Assembly: GCF_023516495.1 (NCBI RefSeq) | Contig: NZ_JAMGBC010000001.1 | Location: 1,884,501 to 1,948,500, forward strand | Direction: 5' to 3' | DNA: 64,000 nucleotides | Source of the DNA: Sphingomonas anseongensis | Lineage (GTDB): Bacteria > Pseudomonadota > Alphaproteobacteria > Sphingomonadales > Sphingomonadaceae | Part shown: in pieces, positions 17,693 through 26,189 of the stretch | Numbering within the stretch: the first letter of the stretch is position 1 | Layout: every line of letters starts with the position of its first letter | Translations under genes and position numbers: made by a program | The notes under the pieces: generated by a model | What the model was told of the DNA's origin: nothing | Seen by the model: only the letters and a program-made list of their open reading frames with translations | The model's database searches: none

Positions 17693-17720
17693 CCTATAGC
17701 GCGTGGAGCAGCCGTTGCAA
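17693..17720 (-). promoter_or_regulatory. Candidate housekeeping promoter of rpmF-plsX-fabH
   Basis: On the minus strand TTGCAA (17720-17715) is followed after 15-16 bases by CTATAG/TATAGG (17699-17693). This resembles the alphaproteobacterial -35/-10 pair. It lies about 100 bases before rpmF, in a stretch with no other gene. Confidence 0.45.
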
Positions 17721-17726
17721 GGGTAG

Positions 17727-18389
17727 CTAGGCCGCGGCGAGCACCGAATCACCCACCAGCGGGTTGGTCTGCCGCTCATGCCCGAAGGTCGACATCGGTC
17801 CGTGGCCGGGCACGAAGGCGGTGTCGTTGCCCATCGGCCATAGCTTATTCGTGATCGAATCGACCAGCTGCTGGTGATTGCCCATGGGAAAGTCCCATCT
17901 GCCGATCGAGCCCTTGAAGAGCACGTCCCCGACGATCGCCAGCTTCGACTGCGGATGGTGGAAGACGACGTGGCCCGGAGTGTGGCCGGGGCAGTGGCGG
18001 ACGTCGAGCACCAGCTCGCCGACCGTGACGGTATCGCCGTCTTGGAGCCAGCGGTCGGGCTCGAACGGCACACCGCGGAGGCCCCAGCGTCGGCCGTCGT
18101 CGTCCAGGCGCGATATCCAGAAGCGATCTTCCTCGTGCGGTCCTTCGATTCGCACTCCGAGCTCCTTCGCGAAGATGCCCGCCTCTCCGGCATGGTCGAT
18201 GTGGCCGTGGGTCAGGAGGATCTTCTCGATCGTCACGCCCGCCTGGGCGGCCGCGGCCTTCAGGCGCGGAAGATCCCCGCCGGGATCGACGAAGGCACCA
18301 AGCATCGTCTTCGTGCACCACAGCAAAGTGCAATTCTGCTGGAGCGGCGTAACGGGAGTGATGGCGGCCTTTAGCGGAGGCTCGCTCAT
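17727..18389 (-). CDS. MBL-fold hydrolase, glyoxalase II-like
   Basis: The 220-residue protein has the metallo-beta-lactamase metal motif THGHIDHAG, a second His in HCPGHTPGH, Asp in [12 protein letters not shown] and a late His in PGHGP. It resembles the short YcbL-type glyoxalase II group that hydrolyses thioesters such as S-lactoylglutathione. The ATG overlaps the stop of the M19 dipeptidase gene (ATGA), so the two are co-translated. Confidence 0.88.
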   Translation of the reverse strand: MSEPPLKAAITPVTPLQQNCTLLWCTKTMLGAFVDPGGDLPRLKAAAAQAGVTIEKILLTHGHIDHAGEAGIFAKELGVRIEGPHEEDRFWISRLDDDGRRWGLRGVPFEPDRWLQDGDTVTVGELVLDVRHCPGHTPGHVVFHHPQSKLAIVGDVLFKGSIGRWDFPMGNHQQLVDSITNKLWPMGNDTAFVPGHGPMSTFGHERQTNPLVGDSVLAAA

Positions 18390-19645
18390 TTCTCGTCGAA
18401 CTCGGCCATCACCGGCGGCTCGTCCTTCATCGATCGAGCGGTCGCTTCTGCCTGGCGCAGCACTCGGAGCACGTTGCCGCCGGCGAGCTTGGCAAGATCC
18501 TTGTCGGACCAGCCGCGCCGGATCAGCTCGGCAAAGAGGTTCGGATAATCCTCTACGCCGTTCAGGCCCTCGGGCGTGGAATCGATTCCATCGAAATCGC
18601 CGCCGATGCCGACATGATCGTGGCCCGCGACGGCAACGATATGATCGATGTGGTTTGCGACGTCGGCTACCGTGGTGACCGGCTCCGGGTGAGCCGCTTC
18701 CCACGCCTTGAGCCCCGCCTCGACCGCCGCCTCACTTTCGCGATGGATCGCCTTCAGCCGGGCTTCCTCGCCGCTGCGCTCGGCGCCCCAGTTCCACACC
18801 GCATCGGAAAGGAAGGAGGGCACGAAGTTCACCATCACCACGCCGCCGTTGGCCGGTAGCAGCCGAAGGACATCATCGGGGACGTTGCGCGGGTGGCCGC
18901 CGACGCCGCGCGCCGACGAGTGCGAGAAGATCACCGGTGCGCGGCTCGCGCCGATCGCATCCTTCATAGTCGCGGGAGCCACGTGGCTGAGATCGACGAG
19001 CATGCCGATCCGGTTCATCTCGTGGACGACGGTCTCTCCGAACGGGATGAGCCCGTCATACTTGGGATCGTCGGTGGCGCTGTCCGCCCACTCCGTCGTC
19101 TGGTTGTGGGTCAATGTCATGTAGCGCGCGCCGAGATTATAGAACTGGCGAAGCGCAGCGAGGGAGCCGCCGATCTGGCGCCCGCCCTCGACCCCGATCA
19201 GCGACGCGATTTTGCCCTTGCGATGGATCCGGACGATGTCGTCGGCGGTGCCGGCCAGCTCAAGGTCATTGGGATAGGCCTCGATCATCCGCCGGACCAC
19301 ATCGATCTGCTGGATCGTCTGCCGGATCGCTTCGTCGCCGGTGACGGTGCCATTGATGTAGACGGACCAGAACTGGCCGCCCACGCGCCCCTGATGAAGG
19401 CGCGCCATGTCGGTCATCAGCGGATGAGGCTGGCGCTGGTCGGTACCGCTCGCGAGCCCTTCGACGCTGCGCTTGTAATTTTCCGCCGACTGCTCGGCGA
19501 TATCGTTGTGCCCGTCGATCAGCGGCGTGCGCTTAAGGATCCGATCGATGCGCGCCATCGTCTTGGCGTCGATCGGCTGCGCGGCAACCGGCGTTGAAGC
19601 AATGGCGAGGGCGGCGGCGGCGATGAGGAATGGCATGTATGTCAT
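18386..19645 (-). CDS. Membrane dipeptidase-type M19 peptidase, exported
   Basis: The 419-residue protein has a signal peptide ([20 protein letters not shown]) and the full set of M19 metal ligands: HxD in IDGHNDIAE, bridging Glu in [10 protein letters not shown], and His in [10 protein letters not shown] and [16 protein letters not shown] motif follows. It should cleave dipeptides, including those with a D-residue, in the periplasm. An ATG three codons downstream is an alternative start. A second M19 gene at 34845-35972 lacks several of these ligands. Confidence 0.9.
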   Translation of the reverse strand: MTYMPFLIAAAALAIASTPVAAQPIDAKTMARIDRILKRTPLIDGHNDIAEQSAENYKRSVEGLASGTDQRQPHPLMTDMARLHQGRVGGQFWSVYINGTVTGDEAIRQTIQQIDVVRRMIEAYPNDLELAGTADDIVRIHRKGKIASLIGVEGGRQIGGSLAALRQFYNLGARYMTLTHNQTTEWADSATDDPKYDGLIPFGETVVHEMNRIGMLVDLSHVAPATMKDAIGASRAPVIFSHSSARGVGGHPRNVPDDVLRLLPANGGVVMVNFVPSFLSDAVWNWGAERSGEEARLKAIHRESEAAVEAGLKAWEAAHPEPVTTVADVANHIDHIVAVAGHDHVGIGGDFDGIDSTPEGLNGVEDYPNLFAELIRRGWSDKDLAKLAGGNVLRVLRQAEATARSMKDEPPVMAEFDEK

Positions 19646-19721
19646 GGCGGCGGGTTTAAAGCAGTAAGCGACACGTTCAATTGGGCTTGTGTCGAAGCTG
19701 CTGGGCGGCAATGGTTGGCGC

Positions 19722-19970
19722 ATGATTGGAAGTGGGGGGCGCGACCTCGAGGAAGTGATGGACTTCGATCCCGAGGAAGGGATCGCCAATCTCGAGGAGC
19801 ATCTCGACCGGTTGAAGTCGCAGGCCGCATCGGCGGGCTTCCAGTTCGACCGCCACGCCGCCCGCAACGAGCTCCAGGCGGCGACCTTCGGGAAGACCAC
19901 GGCCGGCAAGGCGCGGCTGCTGCTGTCGCCAAGCGGCGCGATCGCCATCGAACTGAAGACCTGCGGCTAA
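19722..19970 (+). CDS. Small protein of unknown function
   Basis: An 82-residue acidic N-terminal part ([20 protein letters not shown]) is followed by a basic helix and a [16 protein letters not shown]-like beta hairpin. I recognise no family. The ATG at 19722 is taken; a GTG at 19689 would add 11 residues. It is divergent from the M19 gene and its stop overlaps the stop of pdeM by 4 bases. Codon use resembles the neighbours, which supports it being real. Confidence 0.55.
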   Translation: MIGSGGRDLEEVMDFDPEEGIANLEEHLDRLKSQAASAGFQFDRHAARNELQAATFGKTTAGKARLLLSPSGAIAIELKTCG

Positions 19971-20629
19971 GCGGCGATCGGGAATCGAAGCAGCCGGTCG
20001 GCGATGGGAACGAGAGCGACGGCTTCGCCGCTGATCGCCCGAACGATCTCCGGGTGGCGAACGTCGAGGCCGCCGGTCAGCGATCCGAATGCCGGAAGAA
20101 TCAGCTTGCGATCGGAGGCGACGAAGCAGCGGCGCGAAATCCGCCGCCCGTTCATGCTCAGCCGAAGCTTGGGGTGGAAATGGCCGGAGATTTCGGCGCG
20201 AACCTCGTCGGGTCGAGCCTCGTGGCGAAGGAGGATCGCGCCGATCTCGACTTCCTCGACGACGGTGCCGCCGCAATGATCGGCGAAGCTCGGGTCGTGG
20301 TTCCCGACGATCCAGGTCCAGTCGAGGCGGCTGGTGAGGTCGAGGAGAAGCTCGCGAGACTGGGCCGGGAGCCGGTCGCAGCCGAAGCGGTCGTGGAAGC
20401 TATCGCCGAGGCAATAGAGGCGGGTTGCGCCGGTCCGCTCGACTTCCGCCGATAGCGCCGTCAGGGTCGCATGGGAATCATAGGGTGGAAGAAGCTGCCC
20501 CAACCGCGCGAACCAGCTCGCTTTCTCCAGGTGCAGATCGGCCACGAGCAGCGCCTGACGCGCCTGCCAGAAAAGCGTGCCGGCAGCAGAGGGGACGAAC
20601 GTTTCGCCTGCGAACGAAAGGGGAACCAT
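19967..20629 (-). CDS. pdeM: Ligase-associated DNA damage response endonuclease PdeM
   Basis: The 220-residue protein is a calcineurin-like phosphoesterase with VADLHLEKASWFA, GDSFHD, VGNHD and SGHFHPK metal motifs, in the arrangement of the ligase-associated PdeM family. It is the last gene of a minus-strand run with the DEXH helicase. ATG 20629 is preferred to the in-frame TTG at 20635. The family is named for co-occurrence with an ATP-dependent DNA ligase, which is not present here. Confidence 0.88.
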   Translation of the reverse strand: MVPLSFAGETFVPSAAGTLFWQARQALLVADLHLEKASWFARLGQLLPPYDSHATLTALSAEVERTGATRLYCLGDSFHDRFGCDRLPAQSRELLLDLTSRLDWTWIVGNHDPSFADHCGGTVVEEVEIGAILLRHEARPDEVRAEISGHFHPKLRLSMNGRRISRRCFVASDRKLILPAFGSLTGGLDVRHPEIVRAISGEAVALVPIADRLLRFPIAA

Positions 20630-20646
20630 CGCCAAGCTTTAGAGCG

Positions 20647-21096
20647 CTATTCCATGCTCCGATAGTGGTCTCGGAGCGAACGCGCATCGTGGAGCGCGTT
20701 GTGCGGCACTTTGCTGTTCGCCGCCGTGCTGAAATTGCTCAGCGGCAGAAGCCGGAAGGTGACGTCGCGAACGTCAATCATGTCCCCGGCGCCGGTGATC
20801 ATCAGGTTGCAGAACTGGGCGATGTCCTCCGGCCAGTCGGCGATGATGACGGCCTCATCGTCGTGGCGAAGATAGCGCTCGACCGCGCCGGCGGCGTCGC
20901 TCCGGCTGAGGCGCGGACAGGTCAGCTGCTCGGGCACCGTGTCGAGATAGGGGACGACATGCCGCTGGACCCATTCGACGATCGGCTCGTCGGTAGCGAG
21001 CGTGACGTAGAGTTCTTCGCCGTCGTCGGGGACGAGCGCAAGGCTCAGGAGAGCGCCGCAATTCCCATTATATTCGGTGTCGAGGAAGTAGCGCAC
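20647..21096 (-). CDS. Rv2179c-like 3'-5' exoribonuclease (DEDDh)
   Basis: The 149-residue protein begins RYFLDTEYNGNCG, the DxE motif of DEDD exonucleases. It ends with VPHNALHDARSLRDH, which has the HxxxxD of the DEDDh group. An internal Asp (DWPEDIAQF) completes the set. Size fits the short Rv2179c-like family. The start is GTG 21096, directly after the stop of the lipoprotein gene. It lies between that gene and pdeM in the DNA-repair run. Confidence 0.82.
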   Translation of the reverse strand: MRYFLDTEYNGNCGALLSLALVPDDGEELYVTLATDEPIVEWVQRHVVPYLDTVPEQLTCPRLSRSDAAGAVERYLRHDDEAVIIADWPEDIAQFCNLMITGAGDMIDVRDVTFRLLPLSNFSTAANSKVPHNALHDARSLRDHYRSME

Positions 21097-21378
21097 CTAT
21101 CTCGGCTGCGCTGCCGAGCATTGGTCCGTGGCAAGCGCCGCGCCGTGCTGGCAGCGGTCCGCCATCGCGCGAGCCTCACGGCCCCTCTGCTCGTCGGCCT
21201 TGCGAAGCTCCCGCCCGGCCTTCTGGTCGGCTTCGGCCTGGCTGGTGGTTGCGAGATCGACGCCCTTGGAGGCGACCTTCACAGGAAGGGTGACCGCGCT
21301 GACCGCGGTGTCGACGACCGCCTTTGCAATGCAGCCGCCGAGCGCCGGCAGAAGGAGTAGGATAGCGAGCTTCTTCAT
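21097..21378 (-). CDS. Small lipoprotein, unknown function
   Basis: The 93-residue product has a lipoprotein signal with lipobox LGGC (MKKLAILLLLPALGGC). An amphipathic Ala/Val stretch (VDTAVSAVTLPVKVASK) and a charged tail follow. It abuts the exoribonuclease gene (TAG then GTG), so the two share an mRNA. Nothing identifies its role. It may be a passenger of the operon. Confidence 0.75.
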   Translation of the reverse strand: MKKLAILLLLPALGGCIAKAVVDTAVSAVTLPVKVASKGVDLATTSQAEADQKAGRELRKADEQRGREARAMADRCQHGAALATDQCSAAQPR

Positions 21379-21424
21379 CGCGGCGAAACTCGCAGATGCG
21401 AGTCAGCACCGCAATCGTTAATCG

Positions 21425-23833
21425 TCACAATTGCATAGCGGCATCGGCGAGCTGTTCCGCCTGCACGAGCAACGACTCATCGGCCTCCGCTCCGGACGGC
21501 AGGGCCTCGCGGCCGACGATCACCATCAACGGCACGGCCATCGGCGTGATCCGCTCCGCTTCGACGTGGACCATCGTCGCCGCCGCCCGGTCGACCAGGC
21601 GCACCAGGCGGCCGAGCTCCGTCATCCTCGCGCGGGCATCGTCCCAGGCGGCGCGGAGAAGCAGGTGCTGCGGCTCGTACTTGCGAAGAACGTCATAGAT
21701 CAGGTCGGTCGAGAAGCTGACCTGGCGCCCCGTCTTGCGCCGGCCCGGATGCTGGCGCTCGACCAGTCCGCCGATCACCGCGACCTCGCGGAAGGCGGTC
21801 TTGAGCAAATAGCTGTTCTCGACCCATTCGATGAACTCGCGTTCGAGGATGTCGGGGGAGAATAGCGCTTTGGGGTCCGTGATCGGCTCGAGCCCGTAGC
21901 AGGCGAGCCCGTAGTCGTTGGCGACGAAGCCCATCGGCTTAAGCCCGGCACTTTCCATGCGGCGGGTGATCAGCATTCCCAGCGACTGGTGCGCGTTCCA
22001 GCCTTCGAAGCTGTAGGCGACCATGTAGTGCAGCTTCTCGTGCGGGAAGGTTTCGACCAGGAGCTCGTTCGGCTCCGGTGTCCGCGACCGTCGATCCTGC
22101 ACTTCCAGCCATTCGCGGACGTCGTCGGGAAATCGGCGCCAGTCGTTGCGGTCGGCCAGCATCTCGCGGACCCGGTTGGCGAGGTGGGTGGACATGCTCA
22201 TCCGCTGGCCGCCGTAAGTGACGATCCGCGCCGGCTTGGACGACGCATGGACGATGATGTCCGTGTCCTTGAACTGCTCGACCTCGAGGCTCAGCCCGCA
22301 GAAATAGAAGTGGTCGCCTGGGGCGAGCGTCGAGGCATAGCCTTCCTCGATCGTCCCGAGCTTGCGGCCGCCGCGGAACCGGACGGTTAGGAGCGGCTGC
22401 TCGACGATGACGCCGGCGTTTAGCCGGTGCTGCTGCGCGACCGGGGGGCGAGCCAGTCGCCACCGGCCGTCGGGATCCTGAACCAGCCGGCGGAAGCGGT
22501 CGTAGGCCTTGAGCGAATAGCCGCCGGTGGCGATGAAGCTCAGGACCTCCTCGAACGTCTCCTGCTTGAGGCCGGAGTATGGCGAAGCCGAGCGGATTTC
22601 GGCGAGTAGCTCATCGGGGTCGAACGGCTCGGCGCACGCGACCCCCAGGATGTGCTGGGCGAGCACGTCCAGGGTTCCGGGGCGGAAGATTTCGGGGTCG
22701 AGCTCGCCCGCTTCGATAGCGTCGAGCGCTGCGCGGCCTTCGAGATATTCGAAGCGGTTGCCGGGAACGAGGACTCCCTCGCTCGGCTCGTCGAGGCGGT
22801 GGTTGGCCCGGCCGATCCGCTGGAGGAGGCGCGAGCTGCCCTTGGGAGCGCCCATCTGGACAACCAGGTCGATGTCCCCCCAGTCGATTCCGAGGTCGAG
22901 GCTGGCGGTCGCCACGAGCCCGCGGAGCCGGCCGACTGCCATCGCCGCCTCAACCTTGCGGCGAGCCTCCAGCGCCAGGCTTCCGTGGTGGATCCCGATC
23001 GGAAGCGCATTGTCGTTCACCGCCCACAGATCCTGGAAGATGAGCTCGGCAAGGCTTCGCGTATTGCAGAAGACGAGCGTCATCTTGTGGCGCTCGATCA
23101 GCTCCATCACTTCGCGCGCGGCGTGCCGGCCGCTGTGGCCTCCCCACGGGATCTTGCTCTCCGGAATCAGGATTTCGAGGTGAGGCTCGGCGCCGGGCTC
23201 GCCCATCACCAGCTCGACGCGCGAGGCATCCCCGTTGGCCGCCAGCCAAGTCCGGTAGGCGTCGGGATCGGCTATCGTCGCCGACAGGCCGACTCGCCGG
23301 AGCTTCGGGCTGAGCGCCTGGAGCCGGGCCATGGAGAGCGACAGCAGGTCCCCGCGCTTCTCCCTCGCGAAAGCGTGGAGCTCGTCGATGACGATGGTCT
23401 TCAGGTTCGCGAACATCGTCGCGCTGTCGGGATAACTCAGGAGCAGGCTGAGGGATTCAGGCGTCGTCAGCAGGATCTGCGGCGGACGGACCCGCTGCCT
23501 TGCCTTGCGGTCGGAGGGCGTGTCGCCGCTGCGGGTTTCGACTCGAATGTCGACGCCCATTTCGCCGATCGGGCCCAGCAGGTTGCGCTGGACGTCGACG
23601 CCAAGCGCCTTCAGCGGCGAGACGTAGAGCGTGTGCAGGCCCTCGGCGGGATTCTCGGCGAGGTCGCAGATCGCCGGAAGGAAGCCGGCGAGAGTCTTTC
23701 CCGACCCGGTCGCGGCGACGAGCAATGCGTCACGCCCGCGGCCGGCAACCTCCAGCATTTCCAACTGGTGCCGACGCGGCCGCCAGCCTTTCGAGTCGAA
23801 CCAGCTTTGGACGACTGGTGGAAGCGCGCTCAG
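21425..23833 (-). CDS. Ligase-associated DEXH-box helicase (Lhr-like), probable CTG start
   Basis: About 802 residues. Walker A is AATGSGKTLAGFLP, Walker B is IDELHAFA (DELH), and the remaining SF2 motifs include LSATIADP, FCNTRSLAE and QRIGRANHR. A C-terminal Lhr-type region follows. The conserved N-terminal Q-motif (WRPRRHQ) lies upstream of the first canonical start (TTG 23764). In frame, back to the preceding stop, there is no ATG, GTG or TTG; the only NTG codon is CTG at 23833. It overlaps the stop of the 59-residue membrane protein as CTGA. I therefore place the start there, which gives a length usual for the family. Its partners are the divergent exonuclease and pdeM. Confidence 0.88.
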   Translation of the reverse strand: MSALPPVVQSWFDSKGWRPRRHQLEMLEVAGRGRDALLVAATGSGKTLAGFLPAICDLAENPAEGLHTLYVSPLKALGVDVQRNLLGPIGEMGVDIRVETRSGDTPSDRKARQRVRPPQILLTTPESLSLLLSYPDSATMFANLKTIVIDELHAFAREKRGDLLSLSMARLQALSPKLRRVGLSATIADPDAYRTWLAANGDASRVELVMGEPGAEPHLEILIPESKIPWGGHSGRHAAREVMELIERHKMTLVFCNTRSLAELIFQDLWAVNDNALPIGIHHGSLALEARRKVEAAMAVGRLRGLVATASLDLGIDWGDIDLVVQMGAPKGSSRLLQRIGRANHRLDEPSEGVLVPGNRFEYLEGRAALDAIEAGELDPEIFRPGTLDVLAQHILGVACAEPFDPDELLAEIRSASPYSGLKQETFEEVLSFIATGGYSLKAYDRFRRLVQDPDGRWRLARPPVAQQHRLNAGVIVEQPLLTVRFRGGRKLGTIEEGYASTLAPGDHFYFCGLSLEVEQFKDTDIIVHASSKPARIVTYGGQRMSMSTHLANRVREMLADRNDWRRFPDDVREWLEVQDRRSRTPEPNELLVETFPHEKLHYMVAYSFEGWNAHQSLGMLITRRMESAGLKPMGFVANDYGLACYGLEPITDPKALFSPDILEREFIEWVENSYLLKTAFREVAVIGGLVERQHPGRRKTGRQVSFSTDLIYDVLRKYEPQHLLLRAAWDDARARMTELGRLVRLVDRAAATMVHVEAERITPMAVPLMVIVGREALPSGAEADESLLVQAEQLADAAMQL

Positions 23834-24009
23834 AGGCCGTCGGTCCCCTCGCGGCGGCGCTCCTCTTCCTCGGCATAGCCAGCCTTGGTCGCGTCATAGG
23901 TGGTCTTGTCGGAGCCTTTCGAGCGCCGGAGGAAAACCAGCCAGATGAGCGCGAGCAGCAGCACCACGGGGAGGATGATGTCCATTACCCACCACCAGAC
24001 TTTGTCCAT
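23830..24009 (-). CDS. 59-residue single-pass membrane protein upstream of the DEXH helicase
   Basis: Read from ATG 24009 behind a perfect GGAGGA ribosome site, the product has a Trp-rich start (MDKVWWWVMD) and one membrane helix (IILPVVLLLALIWLVFL). A basic stop-transfer (RRSKGSDK) and an acidic-basic tail (AEEEERRREG) follow. It is divergent from the exonuclease gene with 54 bases between starts. Its stop overlaps the CTG start of the helicase. I recognise no family. Confidence 0.7.
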   Translation of the reverse strand: MDKVWWWVMDIILPVVLLLALIWLVFLRRSKGSDKTTYDATKAGYAEEEERRREGTDGL

Positions 24010-24063
24010 GCTTCCTCCTTCTCGAACGGAACCGAGCGTCGTTGTCGGTTACTATAGCTCGCA

Positions 24064-25071
24064 ATGGCGCGTTTGGGTTCCTGGATCGAGGTCTTTCCCG
24101 AGGGCATCTATGTGCGCCCCGCCGACGCCTGGGTCGATCCCTCGCAGCCCAAGCCGAGGGCGCTGATCACTCATGGCCATGGCGACCATGCGCGCGGCGG
24201 CCATGGGGGGGTGCTGTCCACGCCCGAAACGCTTGCGATCATGGGGCTCCGCTACGGCGTGCAGAACGGGCAGCCGTCAGCCTATGGCGAGACCGTCCGG
24301 GTGGGCGAAGTCGACGTAAGCTTCGTTCCCGCCGGTCACGTGCTCGGCTCGGCGCAAATTGTCCTGGAGTACAAGGGCGAAAAGATCGTTGTTTCGGGCG
24401 ATTACAAGCGCCGCGAGGACCCGACCTGCCACGAGTTCGTGCCCGTCCCATGCGACGTGTTCATCACCGAAGCGACGTTCGGCCTGCCGGTGTTTCATCA
24501 CCCTGACACCGGCGGCGAGATCGACCGGCTTCTCCACCGACTCCATTCGGACGAAAGCCGCTGCGTGCTGGTCGGCGCTTATGCGCTCGGCAAGGCGCAA
24601 AGGGTCATCGCCGAGCTGCGCCGAAGAGGGCACGAAGAACCGATCTACATCCACGGCGCGCTCGAGAAGATGTGCGCGCTCTATGAGGAGCATGGCGTTG
24701 CGCTCGGCGAACTTCGCCCGGCGACGGGTGCGACGAAGGACGAGCTTCGCGGCCGGATCGTCCTCGCTCCGCCCGGAGCGTTGAACGACCGCTGGTCGCG
24801 ACGTCTCCCGGACCCGGTGACGGCGATGGCGTCAGGCTGGATGCGGATCCGCCAGCGCGCGCGGCAGGCGAACGTCGAGCTTCCGCTGGTCATCTCCGAT
24901 CATGCCGACTGGGACGAGCTGACGTGCACGGTCCGGGAGCTGGAGCCCAATGAGGTGTGGATCACCCACGGCCGCGAGGAAGCGCTCAAGCATTGGTGCA
25001 TGACCCACCAGATCAAGGCGTGCGAGCTTAATCTGGTGGGCTACGAGGATGAGGACGAGGACGACGGCTAG
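24064..25071 (+). CDS. Ligase-associated DNA damage response exonuclease (MBL/beta-CASP)
   Basis: The 335-residue protein has the metallo-beta-lactamase motif THGHGDHARGG, further ligands in VSGDYKRREDP and FHHP, and beta-CASP features (VLVGAYALGKAQR, then ISDHADWDEL). It matches the exonuclease named for its link with bacterial ATP-dependent DNA ligase and resembles CPSF/Artemis-type nucleases. In other genomes the ligase gene usually follows. Here the next gene is a convergent L,D-transpeptidase whose stop shares CTAG with this one. Confidence 0.88.
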   Translation: MARLGSWIEVFPEGIYVRPADAWVDPSQPKPRALITHGHGDHARGGHGGVLSTPETLAIMGLRYGVQNGQPSAYGETVRVGEVDVSFVPAGHVLGSAQIVLEYKGEKIVVSGDYKRREDPTCHEFVPVPCDVFITEATFGLPVFHHPDTGGEIDRLLHRLHSDESRCVLVGAYALGKAQRVIAELRRRGHEEPIYIHGALEKMCALYEEHGVALGELRPATGATKDELRGRIVLAPPGALNDRWSRRLPDPVTAMASGWMRIRQRARQANVELPLVISDHADWDELTCTVRELEPNEVWITHGREEALKHWCMTHQIKACELNLVGYEDEDEDDG

Positions 25072-26042
25072 CCGCCGCTTCCCTCTTCCTTGATGACATC
25101 GAGCGGGCTGCCGGGGCTGCCGGCCTTGAGCGATTCAGGTGTGACGATGATGACGCTACCGGGCCTCAGCAGGGTCTTCAGGTCGCGACGGAATGCCAGA
25201 GGCGCGTCGAACCTTTGGCCCTCGCCCTCTCCCACTTCCATCCCACCGCCGGTCCCGGAGAATTGCAGCTTCTTCCAGCGGATCTCTTCATTGTCCGACG
25301 CCTCCAGGACATAGGCCATTCCGCCGTCCAGCGGCCCGTCCACGCGAACCGGCGCCGAGCCGATTTCGGCCCCGTCCTGCATGACGATCGCGCGCTGGTC
25401 GGCAGCGCTGATCACGACCGAGACCAACCCGCCCGATGAACGGCTGGGGTGCCATTGGAACCCGGCATTGGCGAGCTGCTGCGTGGATTCCGGACTTGCT
25501 TCCATGATGCCGGGAGTGGCGGAGTCGTGGGGCACGGCGGGTATGCTGGTGATGACGACGGTCATTCCGAGCTTCGTCGCGCCGAACAGAAGCTCGGAAA
25601 ATTTGTGGGGAAGGCGAATGCAGCCGTGGGACGCGGGATAGCCCGGCAGCTTTCCCGCATGCAGGGCGATGCCCTTCCACGTCAGCCGTTGCATGTTCGG
25701 CATCGGCGCATTGTTGTAGGTGCTGGAGAAGTGCTTTGCGTTCTTCTGGAGGATGGTGAAGACGCCGGTCGGGGTTTCGTGCCCCTTGGAGCCGGTGGAG
25801 ACGGTCGATGCCGCGATCGGAACGCCGTTGCGGAACAGGACGGCGCGTTGCGTTTCCAGATTCACGATCACGAGCCCAGGCCCTTCGGGGCTGAGCTCGG
25901 GCGCCCAGAGAAATTCGCCACTCTTCAGCTGCTGGGCGGCTTCGATGACCGGGCGTCCGTTCAGTGCAACTTGCTGGGCCAATGCCGGGCCGGAGCCGAT
26001 CATGAGGGCGCCGAGGACGGGCGCGAGGATGAGCTGCTTCAT
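25068..26042 (-). CDS. L,D-transpeptidase with active YkuD domain plus a degenerate second copy
   Basis: The 324-residue protein has a signal peptide (LILAPVLGALMIGSGPALAQ) and an N-terminal YkuD domain with catalytic HAGKLPGYPASHGCIRLP. The C-terminal half repeats the domain's framework. FQWHPSRSSGGLVSVVISAA parallels FLWAPELSPEGPGLVIVNLE, and RRDLKTLLRPGSVIIVT parallels the end of the first copy. The His and Cys are missing in the second half. The first domain is a clear paralogue of the enzyme at 9398-10090. It is expected to cross-link peptidoglycan in the periplasm. Confidence 0.85.
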   Translation of the reverse strand: MKQLILAPVLGALMIGSGPALAQQVALNGRPVIEAAQQLKSGEFLWAPELSPEGPGLVIVNLETQRAVLFRNGVPIAASTVSTGSKGHETPTGVFTILQKNAKHFSSTYNNAPMPNMQRLTWKGIALHAGKLPGYPASHGCIRLPHKFSELLFGATKLGMTVVITSIPAVPHDSATPGIMEASPESTQQLANAGFQWHPSRSSGGLVSVVISAADQRAIVMQDGAEIGSAPVRVDGPLDGGMAYVLEASDNEEIRWKKLQFSGTGGGMEVGEGEGQRFDAPLAFRRDLKTLLRPGSVIIVTPESLKAGSPGSPLDVIKEEGSGG

Positions 26043-26189
26043 CGGCCAAGCGTTGGTCCGCCGAGTGAAGGAAGTCAGTTGGGATAAATGCTGATGTCCG
26101 CTGGTTCGATAGCCAGTAGGGCAGCGGACCGCGTCCACTCCAGTGAAACCCCGATGTGACGAGGTGTGCATTCGCTTCAATGAAACGGC

